Assembly (NCBI RefSeq): GCF_016756775.1
Contig: NZ_JAERMU010000028.1
Coordinates: forward strand, 1-36,165
DNA length: 36,165 nucleotides
Reading direction: 5' to 3'
Source of the DNA: Dryocola clanedunensis subsp. sulfonylureivorans
GTDB taxonomy: Bacteria > Pseudomonadota > Gammaproteobacteria > Enterobacterales > Enterobacteriaceae
The notes beneath the pieces are model-generated. The model was not told where the DNA came from and made no database searches. It was given only the letters and a program-made list of their open reading frames with translations. Of this stretch, positions 6,019-13,771 are shown piece after piece (position 1 is the stretch's first letter; the number at the start of each line of letters is the position of its first letter). A program made the translations under genes and the position numbers.

Positions 6019-8165
6019 TGGAAGCCCTCAAATGGACAGGTCGAAAGCAGCTGCCGGTGATAAGGCAGACGGAATCTGCCGAGTGTGGCTTAGCCTGCCT
6101 TGCCATGATGGCCTGCTGGCACGGTCTGAAAACCGATTTACCCGCGCTGCGTGAACGCTTCAGTATCAGCACGCAGGGAATGACTCTCCAGCGTTTGATA
6201 GAATGCGCCGCCGGCATTCATCTTTCGTCCCGTGCGCTCAGGCTCGAGCCGGACGATATGAAGTCCCTGACGCTCCCCTGTATTCTCCACTGGAACATGA
6301 ACCATTTTGTGGTGCTTCACCAGATGCGGGGTAATAAGCTGGTGATACACGATCCAGACAAGGGAAAGGTCACGATTTCCCTGCAGGAAGCCGGAAAGCA
6401 TTTTACCGGTGTTGCCGTTGAAATGACCCCAGCCGGCGATTTCACGCCGCGTGATGAAAGGAAAAAAATTCGCCTCCGGCAGCTCACCGGCAAAACCCCA
6501 GGCCTGTTGCCGGCGATGGTGCGGATCATCGTTTTTGCGCTGGCGCTGGAGATCCTGACGCTGGGCAGCCCCCTTCTTAATCAGATGGTGATTGATGAAG
6601 TGCTGGTCGCGGCCGATCGGAGCCTGCTGAGTATTATCATTATCGCCTTAATGCTGCTGTCCCTGACTCAGCTGCTGCTGTCGCTGGCCCGCCAGTGGGC
6701 AACCATTACGCTGTCCGTCAATTTTAATATGCAGTGGACCGCCCGCGTTTTCCATCACCTGATACGCCTTCCCCTGACCTGGTTCGACGCAAGAAGCAAA
6801 GGCAGCATCAGCGCCCGCTTCGATGCCGTGGACAGCATTCAGCAGGCACTGACTACACAGGTGCTGGAGGGAATACTGGATGTGCTCCTGGTCCTGACGT
6901 CGTTTGGCATGATGTTGCTCTACAGCCCTGGGATGACACTGATAGCGGTCGTGGCAGCCATCATCTACGCCCTGCTGAGGGCGCTCTGGTATCCGTCCCT
7001 GCGTCAGTCTGCTGAAGATGCCTGGGATGCCAGCGCCCGGGAAACCGGCCATTTTCTTGAAACCCTGCACGGCATCCTGAGTCTGAGGATCAACGGCGTG
7101 ATTGCCCAGCGTGAAGCGGCCTGGCTTAACCTCAATGTTATTCGCCGTAACACGCAGCTGCGCCAGAGCAGGCTGACCATGTGTTATGACATTGCGCACA
7201 CGCTCACGCGCAGCCTGGTCTCGGCCGTTATTTTGTGGAAAGGGGCAGGCGAAGTGCTGGACGGAACATTTACTGTCGGTATGCTGGTCGCGTATCTGTC
7301 TTATCAGGGGAGATTCTCCTCCAGCATCAGCAGCCTGACGGACAAGTTTTTTTCATGGCGCATGCTCAATATTTATAATGAGCGCCTGGCCGATATCGTG
7401 ATGAATCACGCGGAGGGGCAGCAACTTCACGCACAGCAGGCGGACAGCACAATGGAGGATATCACTCCGGTCGTTCATGGGATTCTCTCTGGCGACACAT
7501 CGCCTCCCCTGTCAATTGAACATCTCTTTTTTAGCCATAAGGGAGGAAACGCCCGGGTTATTAGCGATATTTCCCTGACCCTGAATCCGGGCGAAGTTGT
7601 GGCCATTACAGGAAAGTCCGGCTGTGGTAAATCGACGCTGGTTAAACTTATCCTGGGTATTCATACCCCCGATGAAGGCGTGATCCGGACATTCGGCATT
7701 CCTCACACTCATCCGGACTATTTCCAGGTGCGCCAGCGGATCGGGACCGTCCTGCAGGATGATCTTTTATTTCGGGGTTCTGTCGCGGATAACATCATTT
7801 TTTTCAGTGAAGACCGAAATCAGGAACGAATGATGCACTGTGCCAGGCTGGCTCTGATCGACAGTGACATCATGGCCATGCCGATGGGGTACCAGACATT
7901 AATCGGAGAAACCGGAGGCGGGCTCTCCGGTGGTCAAAAACAACGTATTTTGCTGGCCAGAGCACTGTATAAGAAACCGGGATTTTTATTGCTGGATGAA
8001 GCCACAAGCCATCTTGATGTGGAAAGCGAAATAATCATCAGCCAGACACTGCGTCAGTCGGGTATACCGGTGCTTCTTATCGCTCACCGTCCTGAAACAC
8101 TGGCCTCGGCGGATCGTATTCTCATTATGGATAAAGGCATATTTTCCCAGGAGAAATGTCAGTGA
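6018..8165 (+). CDS. Peptidase-containing ABC exporter, CvaB type
   Basis: The 715-residue protein has three domains. An N-terminal C39 peptidase carries Cys23 in the ESAECGLACLAM motif, His96 in NHFVVLH and Asp112 in IHDPDKG. A six-span transmembrane region follows (about 160-440). A C-terminal ATPase has Walker A GKSGCGKST (about 532-540), signature LSGGQKQR (about 636), Walker B FLLLDEA (about 656-662) and the H-loop AHRPET. All catalytic residues are present. It removes the double-glycine leader and exports the microcin through the HlyD-type adaptor and TolC. It overlaps the adaptor gene by one base. CvaB is about 698 residues, so this is full length. Confidence 0.95.
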   Translation: MEALKWTGRKQLPVIRQTESAECGLACLAMMACWHGLKTDLPALRERFSISTQGMTLQRLIECAAGIHLSSRALRLEPDDMKSLTLPCILHWNMNHFVVLHQMRGNKLVIHDPDKGKVTISLQEAGKHFTGVAVEMTPAGDFTPRDERKKIRLRQLTGKTPGLLPAMVRIIVFALALEILTLGSPLLNQMVIDEVLVAADRSLLSIIIIALMLLSLTQLLLSLARQWATITLSVNFNMQWTARVFHHLIRLPLTWFDARSKGSISARFDAVDSIQQALTTQVLEGILDVLLVLTSFGMMLLYSPGMTLIAVVAAIIYALLRALWYPSLRQSAEDAWDASARETGHFLETLHGILSLRINGVIAQREAAWLNLNVIRRNTQLRQSRLTMCYDIAHTLTRSLVSAVILWKGAGEVLDGTFTVGMLVAYLSYQGRFSSSISSLTDKFFSWRMLNIYNERLADIVMNHAEGQQLHAQQADSTMEDITPVVHGILSGDTSPPLSIEHLFFSHKGGNARVISDISLTLNPGEVVAITGKSGCGKSTLVKLILGIHTPDEGVIRTFGIPHTHPDYFQVRQRIGTVLQDDLLFRGSVADNIIFFSEDRNQERMMHCARLALIDSDIMAMPMGYQTLIGETGGGLSGGQKQRILLARALYKKPGFLLLDEATSHLDVESEIIISQTLRQSGIPVLLIAHRPETLASADRILIMDKGIFSQEKCQ

Positions 8166-8255
8166 CTGCTCAGATACATATATCCTGGTGATATTTCCAG
8201 TCGCGAACGTTGCACGCAGCCGTATGGACTAACGCAAACATGTATTTCAGACATA

Positions 8256-8351
8256 AAAAAACCGACTGGGGTGCAGTTCAGTGAGGTCGGTTTTTTTATT
8301 TTCCGGTTCAGAGTTGGTGCTCTGGCCGGAGGAGAACACTCGGAATCTAAC
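8256..8351 (-). ncRNA. Orphan copy of the AgrB-like antisense RNA
   Basis: The sequence repeats 826-914: the -10 TATAAT (complement at 8358-8363), the stretch complementary to the dinQ leader (GTGCTCTGGCCGGAGGAG and ATCTAAC), and a terminator with stem ACCGAC / GTCGGT but a longer loop (8255-8298). The -35 is poor (GGGCGT at 17 bp). No toxin gene accompanies it. Sequence equivalent to the dinQ leader and peptide is absent between 8365 and 8388, where the two copies rejoin. If transcribed, it could act on the dinQ mRNA from the other copy. It lies just after the microcin exporter and may also end that transcript. Confidence 0.45.
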
Positions 8352-8431
8352 GACATCATTATATGACATCAGACCGATAAACGCCCACGGCCTTTAACAT
8401 TTCAGCCTGTGGTTCCCTTCCCTGCCCGAAC

Positions 8432-8635
8432 TTAACGGACAAACTGCCATACCCCTGCGGGGATGCGATCATAAAGTCTGCCGGTAATCAGCTCGGCCAG
8501 CCGGTGGTCGGCCGCGCCCCAGAAAACGGCCAGGTCAGCGCAGCTGAGCTCGTAGTTTTTCTTCTCGATGATACGTTCGAGCGTTACTCTTTGCGTGCAA
8601 TGCCGGAGCATCATCAGCCAGTCCTGTCTTGTCAT
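8432..8635 (-). CDS. hha: Hha/YmoA-family nucleoid modulator
   Basis: The 67-residue product contains the Hha blocks YLMRLRRC-like WLMMLRHC, TLERIIEKKNYELS, LAVF, AADHRLAEL and LYDRIPAGVWQFVR. Hha binds the H-NS dimer and strengthens silencing of AT-rich genes, often virulence or transfer genes. The length matches Hha (about 72). It starts six bases after the relaxase stop and so is the last gene of the nikA-relaxase-hha operon. A plausible role is to silence the AT-rich microcin promoter or transfer genes. A damaged second copy lies at 1372-1453. Confidence 0.9.
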   Translation of the reverse strand: MTRQDWLMMLRHCTQRVTLERIIEKKNYELSCADLAVFWGAADHRLAELITGRLYDRIPAGVWQFVR

Positions 8636-8640
8636 TTTTA

Positions 8641-10608
8641 TTACGGCCTGTAGGTGTTGTTGGGTTTGTTTGTCTGCTGTGTTTTGCTTTCCGGCTCTTC
8701 GCGCGGTGCAGCTGCAGGCGAAGAACCAAAGAGTTCTTTGTAGGCTTCCGCTGTCGTCGTCTGCGGAGCGTAGCCCGACATGACCCGCTGCAGTGGATCG
8801 GTCAGCGGCAACGGCTTATCCCCGCCTTCATTAAACCACGTCACCATGCCGCATGACTGGCTCACAAATGCCGGCTCACCTTCAAACCGCAGCTGCTCCC
8901 CACTCTTATGTTCAGCAAGCGCCATACCCGCAGCAATATTATCGGCACTGTCAGAGCAACCGTAGGCAATCTCAATACGGCTACCCCGATCCTGTACTTT
9001 CACTTCACCATGACGGCTGTACTGCACCGTTCCGTCGCGGGTGACTGACGTCATATACCCGTCGAGCTTAAAGGCCGGGGTATCATCAGCAACGGCACAG
9101 ACGATCGCGTCTGACGATATCGATGACGTTCTTGCATGACGTTTAAGCCGGTAGGCCCAGCCGCGCAATTGTGCAATCGCCGCCTGATCGTGACTAATCG
9201 CCTGCTGCTCCACCCACGCACGATAAGACAGCCGCCGGTTGTCCGGATCGGCCCGGAATGCCACCCTCTCCTCTTTAATCGTCTGTCGCAGGGCGGACAT
9301 CGCCTTCATCTTTTCCACTTCAACAATGTTGTACATCAGCTTGCGTAAAAGTGGGTCGTCGACGCTTATCCGTATGCGCGCTTTCTGCCAGCTGAAGGTT
9401 TTGGACAGCGACTGGTAACGCTGTTTAACCGCATCAGGGTCAATTTTAGGACGAACCCAGCCCAGCTTATAGGCTTCGTATCGTGCCCGTAAATCTTCCC
9501 GCGCATCCGCACGGGCCAGCCTTCTTTCCAGCCGCGCCTGCGCATCCCTGGCATGAATGCGGGGGTCATACATAAACTCATGTACGATGGCATCCGGTGA
9601 ATTATCGGCTTCATTTTTGGTGTAACGCCCGGCATTGCGCATCGCAACAAACGCACCTAAATCTTTTTCCAGACAGTTTCTGGTCAGGTCAGGATGTACA
9701 CTGCTGGCCTTCACCGGTGGACAGGTCGGGTTATCAATGGAGTAGACGGCAAGCCCTTCACCTTTGCGTTTCAGCTCGAGTCCCGAATGGACAAGGACCT
9801 GATGGATCTCTTTCCACGTGGCATTTTCTTTGCTGATAACAGCGGCGATTTTCCACCTGCATTCCGCAACCGCGTAGCTGTAAAGGCTCTCTTTGTCCGC
9901 GTAATACTCCAACTGTCGTGCCTTACGGGGAATGGACTTAACATCATTTTTCGCCCGCACCACCTGGCTGTTTTCGTTAATCACCCAGGCACCATTGTCC
10001 GGTGTGAAACCGTGCTTCAGCTCCAGATGACGGCAGGCTTTATGCAGGCGGTTAACGTCGTTATAAAGATTCGCTGCGCGGTAGGACACCGGGTGAACGC
10101 GATTGGCCGTGATATGGCAGTGGACGTTATCTGTGTCCCGGTGGATGGCGAAGACATACTGGTTTTCACTCATCCCCAGCTGTTTCAGGCAGTAGCGGGC
10201 GCTGTCAAAAATCTGCGCTTCCGTAGGCCTGTCCTCTTCACGCCAGGACAAAATGGCGTGGTACACCGGATCGATACAGCGAGTGTTCTGCAGGGCCACG
10301 GCGTTCATTTCTGCAGCCGCCGTGTCCAGACCAAAACAGTTTGTTTCGCAGACGACATCGCCGCTCTTTATCTGCTGAACGCCACCCTCGTAAGACAGCA
10401 GCATCTGGTCATCCGGTGAAGCGTGGCGGTCAACGTAGCTCAGCAACTGGTCAAATATTTTTGCACTGGAGCGGGACGGACGAACGTAAGGGTTATCCGG
10501 GGAGATGGGCATATCCGGCTTGTCCTCGTCCCGCTGGCTCACGTAGGTGATAAGCTTAACGAAGCTTGAACGTCCGTCACGACGCTTTTCCGGCACAATC
10601 GGTATCAC
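8641..10608 (-). CDS. MOBP-family relaxase (NikB/TraI-like)
   Basis: The 655-residue protein has an N-terminal relaxase domain. Tyr22 (LITYVSQRD) is the candidate nicking tyrosine, and the metal-binding histidines are in AIHRDTDNVHCHITANRVHP (His156, His163, His165). This is the MOBP layout of R64 NikB and IncP TraI. It would nick oriT at about 11075, become bound to the 5' end and lead the strand into the recipient. The C-terminal half is basic and without primase motifs; NikB is longer (about 900), so this is a shorter relative. It overlaps the upstream NikA-like gene by four bases. No coupling protein or T4SS is visible in the window, so self-transfer cannot be claimed. Confidence 0.9.
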   Translation of the reverse strand: MIPIVPEKRRDGRSSFVKLITYVSQRDEDKPDMPISPDNPYVRPSRSSAKIFDQLLSYVDRHASPDDQMLLSYEGGVQQIKSGDVVCETNCFGLDTAAAEMNAVALQNTRCIDPVYHAILSWREEDRPTEAQIFDSARYCLKQLGMSENQYVFAIHRDTDNVHCHITANRVHPVSYRAANLYNDVNRLHKACRHLELKHGFTPDNGAWVINENSQVVRAKNDVKSIPRKARQLEYYADKESLYSYAVAECRWKIAAVISKENATWKEIHQVLVHSGLELKRKGEGLAVYSIDNPTCPPVKASSVHPDLTRNCLEKDLGAFVAMRNAGRYTKNEADNSPDAIVHEFMYDPRIHARDAQARLERRLARADAREDLRARYEAYKLGWVRPKIDPDAVKQRYQSLSKTFSWQKARIRISVDDPLLRKLMYNIVEVEKMKAMSALRQTIKEERVAFRADPDNRRLSYRAWVEQQAISHDQAAIAQLRGWAYRLKRHARTSSISSDAIVCAVADDTPAFKLDGYMTSVTRDGTVQYSRHGEVKVQDRGSRIEIAYGCSDSADNIAAGMALAEHKSGEQLRFEGEPAFVSQSCGMVTWFNEGGDKPLPLTDPLQRVMSGYAPQTTTAEAYKELFGSSPAAAPREEPESKTQQTNKPNNTYRP

Positions 10609-10955
10609 GGTTTTTCACGCTCCGCTGCGTACGGGTCGAGCCCCATATCAATCCCGATGATGGCCTTCTTTATCGCCACCAGGACCTCTGAATATTCCTT
10701 GCTGAACTTCTCGCTGACGTTGCCCCGCCCTTCGTTAAACAGGTGCTTTTGCAGGCCGCCAAGACGCTGAAGCTCCATGATGAGTTTCGTATCAACCTTC
10801 GCGGTAATGCGGCGACCGAGGGCACAGCGACGCAGATACTCACCCACGCTCAGACCTGCGGCCTGTGCGCTTTCCTGTATCTCTTCTTTCTCTTCCGGCA
10901 GGCAACGAATGCTCGGAAGTAAGGCTGTTCTGTTGCGCTTCTCGCTCTTGCTCAC
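10605..10955 (-). CDS. NikA/MobC-like oriT-binding relaxosome protein
   Basis: The 116-residue product is counted from a GTG at 10955 (start VSKSEKRNR), preceded by AAAGG. R64 NikA is about 109. A longer frame to an ATG at 11069 exists but would run through the oriT inverted repeat, so the shorter start is preferred. The protein has a ribbon-helix-helix type N-terminal half (TALLPSIRCLPEEKEEI then AGLSVGEYLRRCALGR), as in NikA, and a helical C-terminal part with GGLQKHLFNEG, typical of the MobC family. It should bind the inverted repeat beside nic and recruit the relaxase, whose gene it overlaps by four bases. Confidence 0.8.
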   Translation of the reverse strand: MSKSEKRNRTALLPSIRCLPEEKEEIQESAQAAGLSVGEYLRRCALGRRITAKVDTKLIMELQRLGGLQKHLFNEGRGNVSEKFSKEYSEVLVAIKKAIIGIDMGLDPYAAEREKP

Positions 10956-11028
10956 GGTGACCTTTATCCCTTCAGTCTCGGCAGTGTTAGTCTCGCTGGG
11001 GTGTCGGGGCTTTGCCCTGACCAGGACG

Positions 11029-11075
11029 TTTTGTAGTACCGACTGCGTGCAGGCGGTGCTACAAAACATATCCTG
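11029..11075. other. Origin of transfer (oriT) with nic site
   Basis: Two 18 bp arms form an imperfect inverted repeat: TTTTGTAGTACCGACTGC (11029-11046) and GCAGGCGGTGCTACAAAA (11049-11066), with two mismatches. Two bases further is TATCCTG (11069-11075) followed by TCCC. R64, IncP and ColE1-type nic regions share this YATCCTG core, and R64 has an inverted repeat of similar length immediately beside it. It lies upstream of the nikA-relaxase operon, where oriT is expected. Confidence 0.8.
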
Positions 11076-11227
11076 TCCCTTATTTTAGCGCAGTTTATGG
11101 GTCAAAATCCAGTCGTTGCCCTCATTGTTTTACACCGGGTCGGCAGTGGGGTCAGGTCGCGTTAGTGCGTATTTTTTGGTATAACGCTTTTGCTAATAAT
11201 CTTTAAAACAGAAATGGATAACCGCAC

Positions 11228-11584
11228 ATGGCAGCGAATACGTTTTACACTCAGGAACAACTCGAAAAGGCGAAAGCCACGCTTGAAAACTTGCCCGATC
11301 TGACGCCGGACAGGCTTACCCGTGCTGATATTCTGGAATCACTGAAAGAACAAATTTTGACGCTGTACACGCAAAAAGGTTACAGCGCGGCGGATATCAA
11401 ATCGGCGCTCGATGCCACCGGAATAAAGGTAGGGTTAAAGGCGATTCAGGAAGCGATTGCTAAATCCTCATCGGGCAAAAAAAATGCTTCACGGGTGAAA
11501 AAGGTAAAAGCGCCTTCAACGCCTGTGCAATCCGGTGAGAAACGCGAAATGGAAAATAATCCGGCGGGTCATACACCACGCTGA
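11228..11584 (+). CDS. Small helical protein next to oriT, possible mobilization accessory
   Basis: The 118-residue product is basic at its C-terminus. The central part (ILTLYTQKGYSAADIKSALDATGIKVGLKAIQEAI) has the helix-turn-helix rhythm of small DNA-binding proteins that recognise transfer regions; the C-terminal 35 residues are Lys/Ser/Pro rich and probably disordered. It reads away from oriT, divergent from the nikA-relaxase operon, with a terminator at 11637-11661. TraK- or MobB-type accessory proteins occupy such places, but I cannot name a family with certainty. Confidence 0.65.
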   Translation: MAANTFYTQEQLEKAKATLENLPDLTPDRLTRADILESLKEQILTLYTQKGYSAADIKSALDATGIKVGLKAIQEAIAKSSSGKKNASRVKKVKAPSTPVQSGEKREMENNPAGHTPR

Positions 11585-11636
11585 ATACTGTTTTTGTTCA
11601 GTGCCGTGTTCGATGCCTGGCACAACATGCAGACAA

Positions 11637-11661
11637 AAAAGGAGTCTTCTGGCTCCTTTTT
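11637..11661. terminator. Terminator between convergent genes
   Basis: AAAGGAG pairs with CTCCTTT, with A and T runs on both sides. It can serve both the plus-strand oriT gene and the minus-strand DUF932 gene. Confidence 0.8.
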
Positions 11662-11670
11662 CATGAGAAT

Positions 11671-12492
11671 TTATTTTAGTAGATTCTTCATCTCTTCGGC
11701 CATCTGCCACAGGGCGCGATTCAGTTTCACATCCCCGGTGATACCGTTGATAGCGCGGGTACGCGTCATTTTCCCTTTTGCATTAACGCCGCGTAATCCG
11801 CCCTTGATCATGTTTTCCTGTACGCGCTGATAGGTTGTCCAGACGTCGTTGCTGTCATCTTCGTAACGTCGGCTGTTGAGAACCTGCGTTGTGGTGATCG
11901 GGGCGCGTTTATCTTCATAGCGGTATTCCAGCGCATGTCGGGCAAAAATTTCCTGCGCGTCACGGGTCATCGGAACTGACTTCATCACTTCGCGCGACTC
12001 TTCCACCTTGTCAAAAATATCCAGCACTTCAAAAGCACCCTCAATCACGCGCCCTACTACGTCGCCCTTGTGCGGTACGCGCACCTCGCCAAACGTTTCA
12101 CCGCAGACCATGCCATTCGCACAAACGAAGCGGAACATGCCGGGGATCATCTGGTAGCTGCTGCTGCCGTCGTGGCTGTTCAGCAAAATAATTTCCGGCA
12201 CTTCCTTCCCGGCAATCTGGCCTTCACGACGCAGGCGCAGCATGTGTTTTGTGTGCTCGCGCTTATCCTCACGGCGGGTGCGCGTCTGGCAGGCGAAGAA
12301 CGGCTGAAAGCCTTCTTTACGCAGGTTATCAAGCAGCGTAATGGTCGGAATGTAGGTGTAGCGTTCGCTGCGCGATGCGTGCTTGTCCTCTGAGAAAATG
12401 CTCGGGACAAAGCGGTGAAGCTCATCGTCAGTCAGTGCGCGCTCGCGACGGATGCCGGTAGGGTTACGAAAACGGGATGCTAATGAGGTCAT
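11671..12492 (-). CDS. DUF932 leading-region protein
   Basis: The 273-residue product fits DUF932, a family of plasmid and phage proteins of unknown biochemical role. Typical parts are the N-terminal RYTYIPTITLLDNLRKEGFQPF, the core PEIILLNSHDGSSSYQMIPGMFRFVCANGMVCG, and the C-terminal NDVWTTYQRVQENMIKGG. The F plasmid leading region also has a 273-residue gene close to oriT (ORF273, from memory). The gene is read towards oriT. The intergenic hairpin module at 12609-12703 lies about 117 bp upstream. Complete, with no missing segment apparent. Confidence 0.8.
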   Translation of the reverse strand: MTSLASRFRNPTGIRRERALTDDELHRFVPSIFSEDKHASRSERYTYIPTITLLDNLRKEGFQPFFACQTRTRREDKREHTKHMLRLRREGQIAGKEVPEIILLNSHDGSSSYQMIPGMFRFVCANGMVCGETFGEVRVPHKGDVVGRVIEGAFEVLDIFDKVEESREVMKSVPMTRDAQEIFARHALEYRYEDKRAPITTTQVLNSRRYEDDSNDVWTTYQRVQENMIKGGLRGVNAKGKMTRTRAINGITGDVKLNRALWQMAEEMKNLLK

Positions 12493-12608
12493 GTATTCTC
12501 TCCTGGTTAATGTGACTTCTTTCCGGTGTCATTTCCCTGACGTTCTGATGAACGGACCGGGATGGCCGGTTGACGTGAGAGAAGACGGACCGGGTACAGA
12601 GGGGCGAA

Positions 12609-12703
12609 CGCAAGGGTGCCACCGCAAGCCGCATGCGCAAGCGAATGATCGGAGGGAGTGAGTGCGAACGGGTGGAGATGGCAGGCTTTAGCCTTCCCTT
12701 GCG
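12609..12703 (-). repeat. Leading-region hairpin module A, copy 1
   Basis: The outer stem is CGCAAGGG (12609-12616) and CCCTTGCG (12696-12703). The inside shares CCGCAAGCCGCATGCGCAAG, GGAGGGAG and GTGCGAACGGGTG with copies at 14329, 17435 and 18718. It lies about 117 bp upstream of the DUF932 start. Its likely role is promoter or priming structure in single-stranded transferred DNA, as F's Frpo; this is inference. The rest of 12704-12927 is GC-rich with no gene seen. Confidence 0.6.
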
Positions 12704-12927
12704 GGCGACACTGCCCGGGCCAGGATGAACACGGCAACAAGGCAACCCCGTGACGGTCCACCGTCTTAAGGGATGACACCGGAAAGGGCCTGACGCCTCA
12801 GCGGCGGTGCGTCAGCAAAGCCGGTCAAGCCGCATGTGCAAAGCACATCGAAGGCGCGCCGTTGTGTTGTGCTCTGGTGGCTCAACGCCGCCGGAGCACA
12901 ACCCGCTGCCATCACTGGCGGGGGGCA

Positions 12928-13491
12928 TCACCAGTCAAACACGGGTACGCCGTCCAGCTCATCGCCCGCCTGGGAAAAATGGATCATCCCGATATCAAGT
13001 TGCCACACTGCGCGGCTGATAAGCTGCCGGGCGGCGCGTGAAAGTCCAGACTTGCGCAGCCGTCGTAAAGGGTGTTGATGCGCATCCAGGCGGATGAGAT
13101 AGCCGACGCCGGTATCCATGATCCATTCGCCCTCAAATTTAATCCGGCTCAGCTCTTGCATCAGTTCGGCATCTCTGGCGGTCAGATGCGAAATGCAGCA
13201 TTCAAGGACGGGCCGCAGCTGACAGCCCGTTAAAATTTTCGGCGCTGCGTTTTTATTTTCGCTTTGGTTACTCATCGACTTCTCCCCCTCGCTGATTGCC
13301 CGGCTGCGCGGCACCTCCTGCCCGGCCCGCAGTTCGTTCAGCGTTCTGAATCGACCGTGATCAACCACGTATTCAAAGCCGTGCCAGTCGCTGCCGTAAA
13401 CGTTACCCGTGACTTTTGCCTGACGGTGCAAAACATCAAGCTCAGGCGAGCCAAAATGATAAACAGGAATGGTGTCTGAAACTGTACCCAT
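12928..13491 (-). CDS. DUF5983-like leading-region protein, with possible internal start
   Basis: The 187-residue frame has a GGAG before its ATG at 13491. A second start in the same frame at 13275 (MSNQSENKNAAPK) has a stronger ribosome-binding site (GGGGGAG, six bases away) and would give a 115-residue protein. The C-terminal part (ILTGCQLRPVLECCISHLTA through GIDHFSQ-like IGMIHFSQAGDEL) resembles plasmid DUF5983 proteins. The first 72 residues (VYHFGSPELDVLHR, GSDWHGFEYVVDHGRFRTL) look like a separate small domain. It may be two fused genes or one gene with two products. Function unknown. Confidence 0.6.
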   Translation of the reverse strand: MGTVSDTIPVYHFGSPELDVLHRQAKVTGNVYGSDWHGFEYVVDHGRFRTLNELRAGQEVPRSRAISEGEKSMSNQSENKNAAPKILTGCQLRPVLECCISHLTARDAELMQELSRIKFEGEWIMDTGVGYLIRLDAHQHPLRRLRKSGLSRAARQLISRAVWQLDIGMIHFSQAGDELDGVPVFDW

Positions 13492-13537
13492 AATTAACGC
13501 TCCAGGATGCCAGCCCCGGCAGGGGCTGGCGAGTTGA

Positions 13538-13681
13538 TTACGCGCTCATTTCAGCGTGAACGGTGGACATGAACTGCTGCCACTGGCTGAATTTCAGCGC
13601 CGGAACCCGGGCGCTCTGTTTCAGCTTCAGGGCGTTTACAAATGCTTTAGCCTGTGCGACTATTTGCGGGTCGATAATCAT
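13538..13681 (-). CDS. Small 47-residue protein
   Basis: The ATG at 13681 is preceded by GGAG at a good distance. The product starts MIIDPQIVAQAKAFVNALKL and ends FMSTVHAEMSA, a compact helical peptide without cysteines. It lies between DUF1419 and the DUF5983-like gene on their strand, 47 bp before the latter starts. No family is recognised. Its coding look (no rare stops, clear ribosome-binding site, same strand as neighbours) supports it. Confidence 0.6.
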   Translation of the reverse strand: MIIDPQIVAQAKAFVNALKLKQSARVPALKFSQWQQFMSTVHAEMSA

Positions 13682-13711
13682 GGTTTGGATACTCCATTGG
13701 TTTTGATGGGG

Positions 13712-13765
13712 ATGGCATCTCTAGTGCCATCCGGTGATTAAGCAGACCTCTGGTCTGCTTTTTTA
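13712..13765 (+). terminator. Tandem hairpins facing against the operon
   Basis: GATGGCA / TGCCATC (13712-13732) is followed by AGCAGACC / GGTCTGCT (13741-13759) and six T. The T run makes the second an intrinsic terminator on the plus strand, although all genes here are on the minus strand. It may block antisense transcription into DUF1419. Confidence 0.6.
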
Positions 13766-13771
13766 TTGCCG

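Noticed and set aside
8159..8359. Open frame of 66 codons on the minus strand
   Set aside because: Same reason: it covers the orphan antisense RNA and its terminator, and has no ribosome-binding site.
10956..11069. Longer N-terminus for the NikA-like protein
   Set aside because: It would read through the oriT inverted repeat up to nic. The GTG at 10955 with AAAGG fits the family length better.
12464..12927. Open frames of 70-90 codons in the GC-rich intergenic region
   Set aside because: They lie in the hairpin module, have no ribosome-binding site, and similar frames appear by chance in other copies because of high GC.
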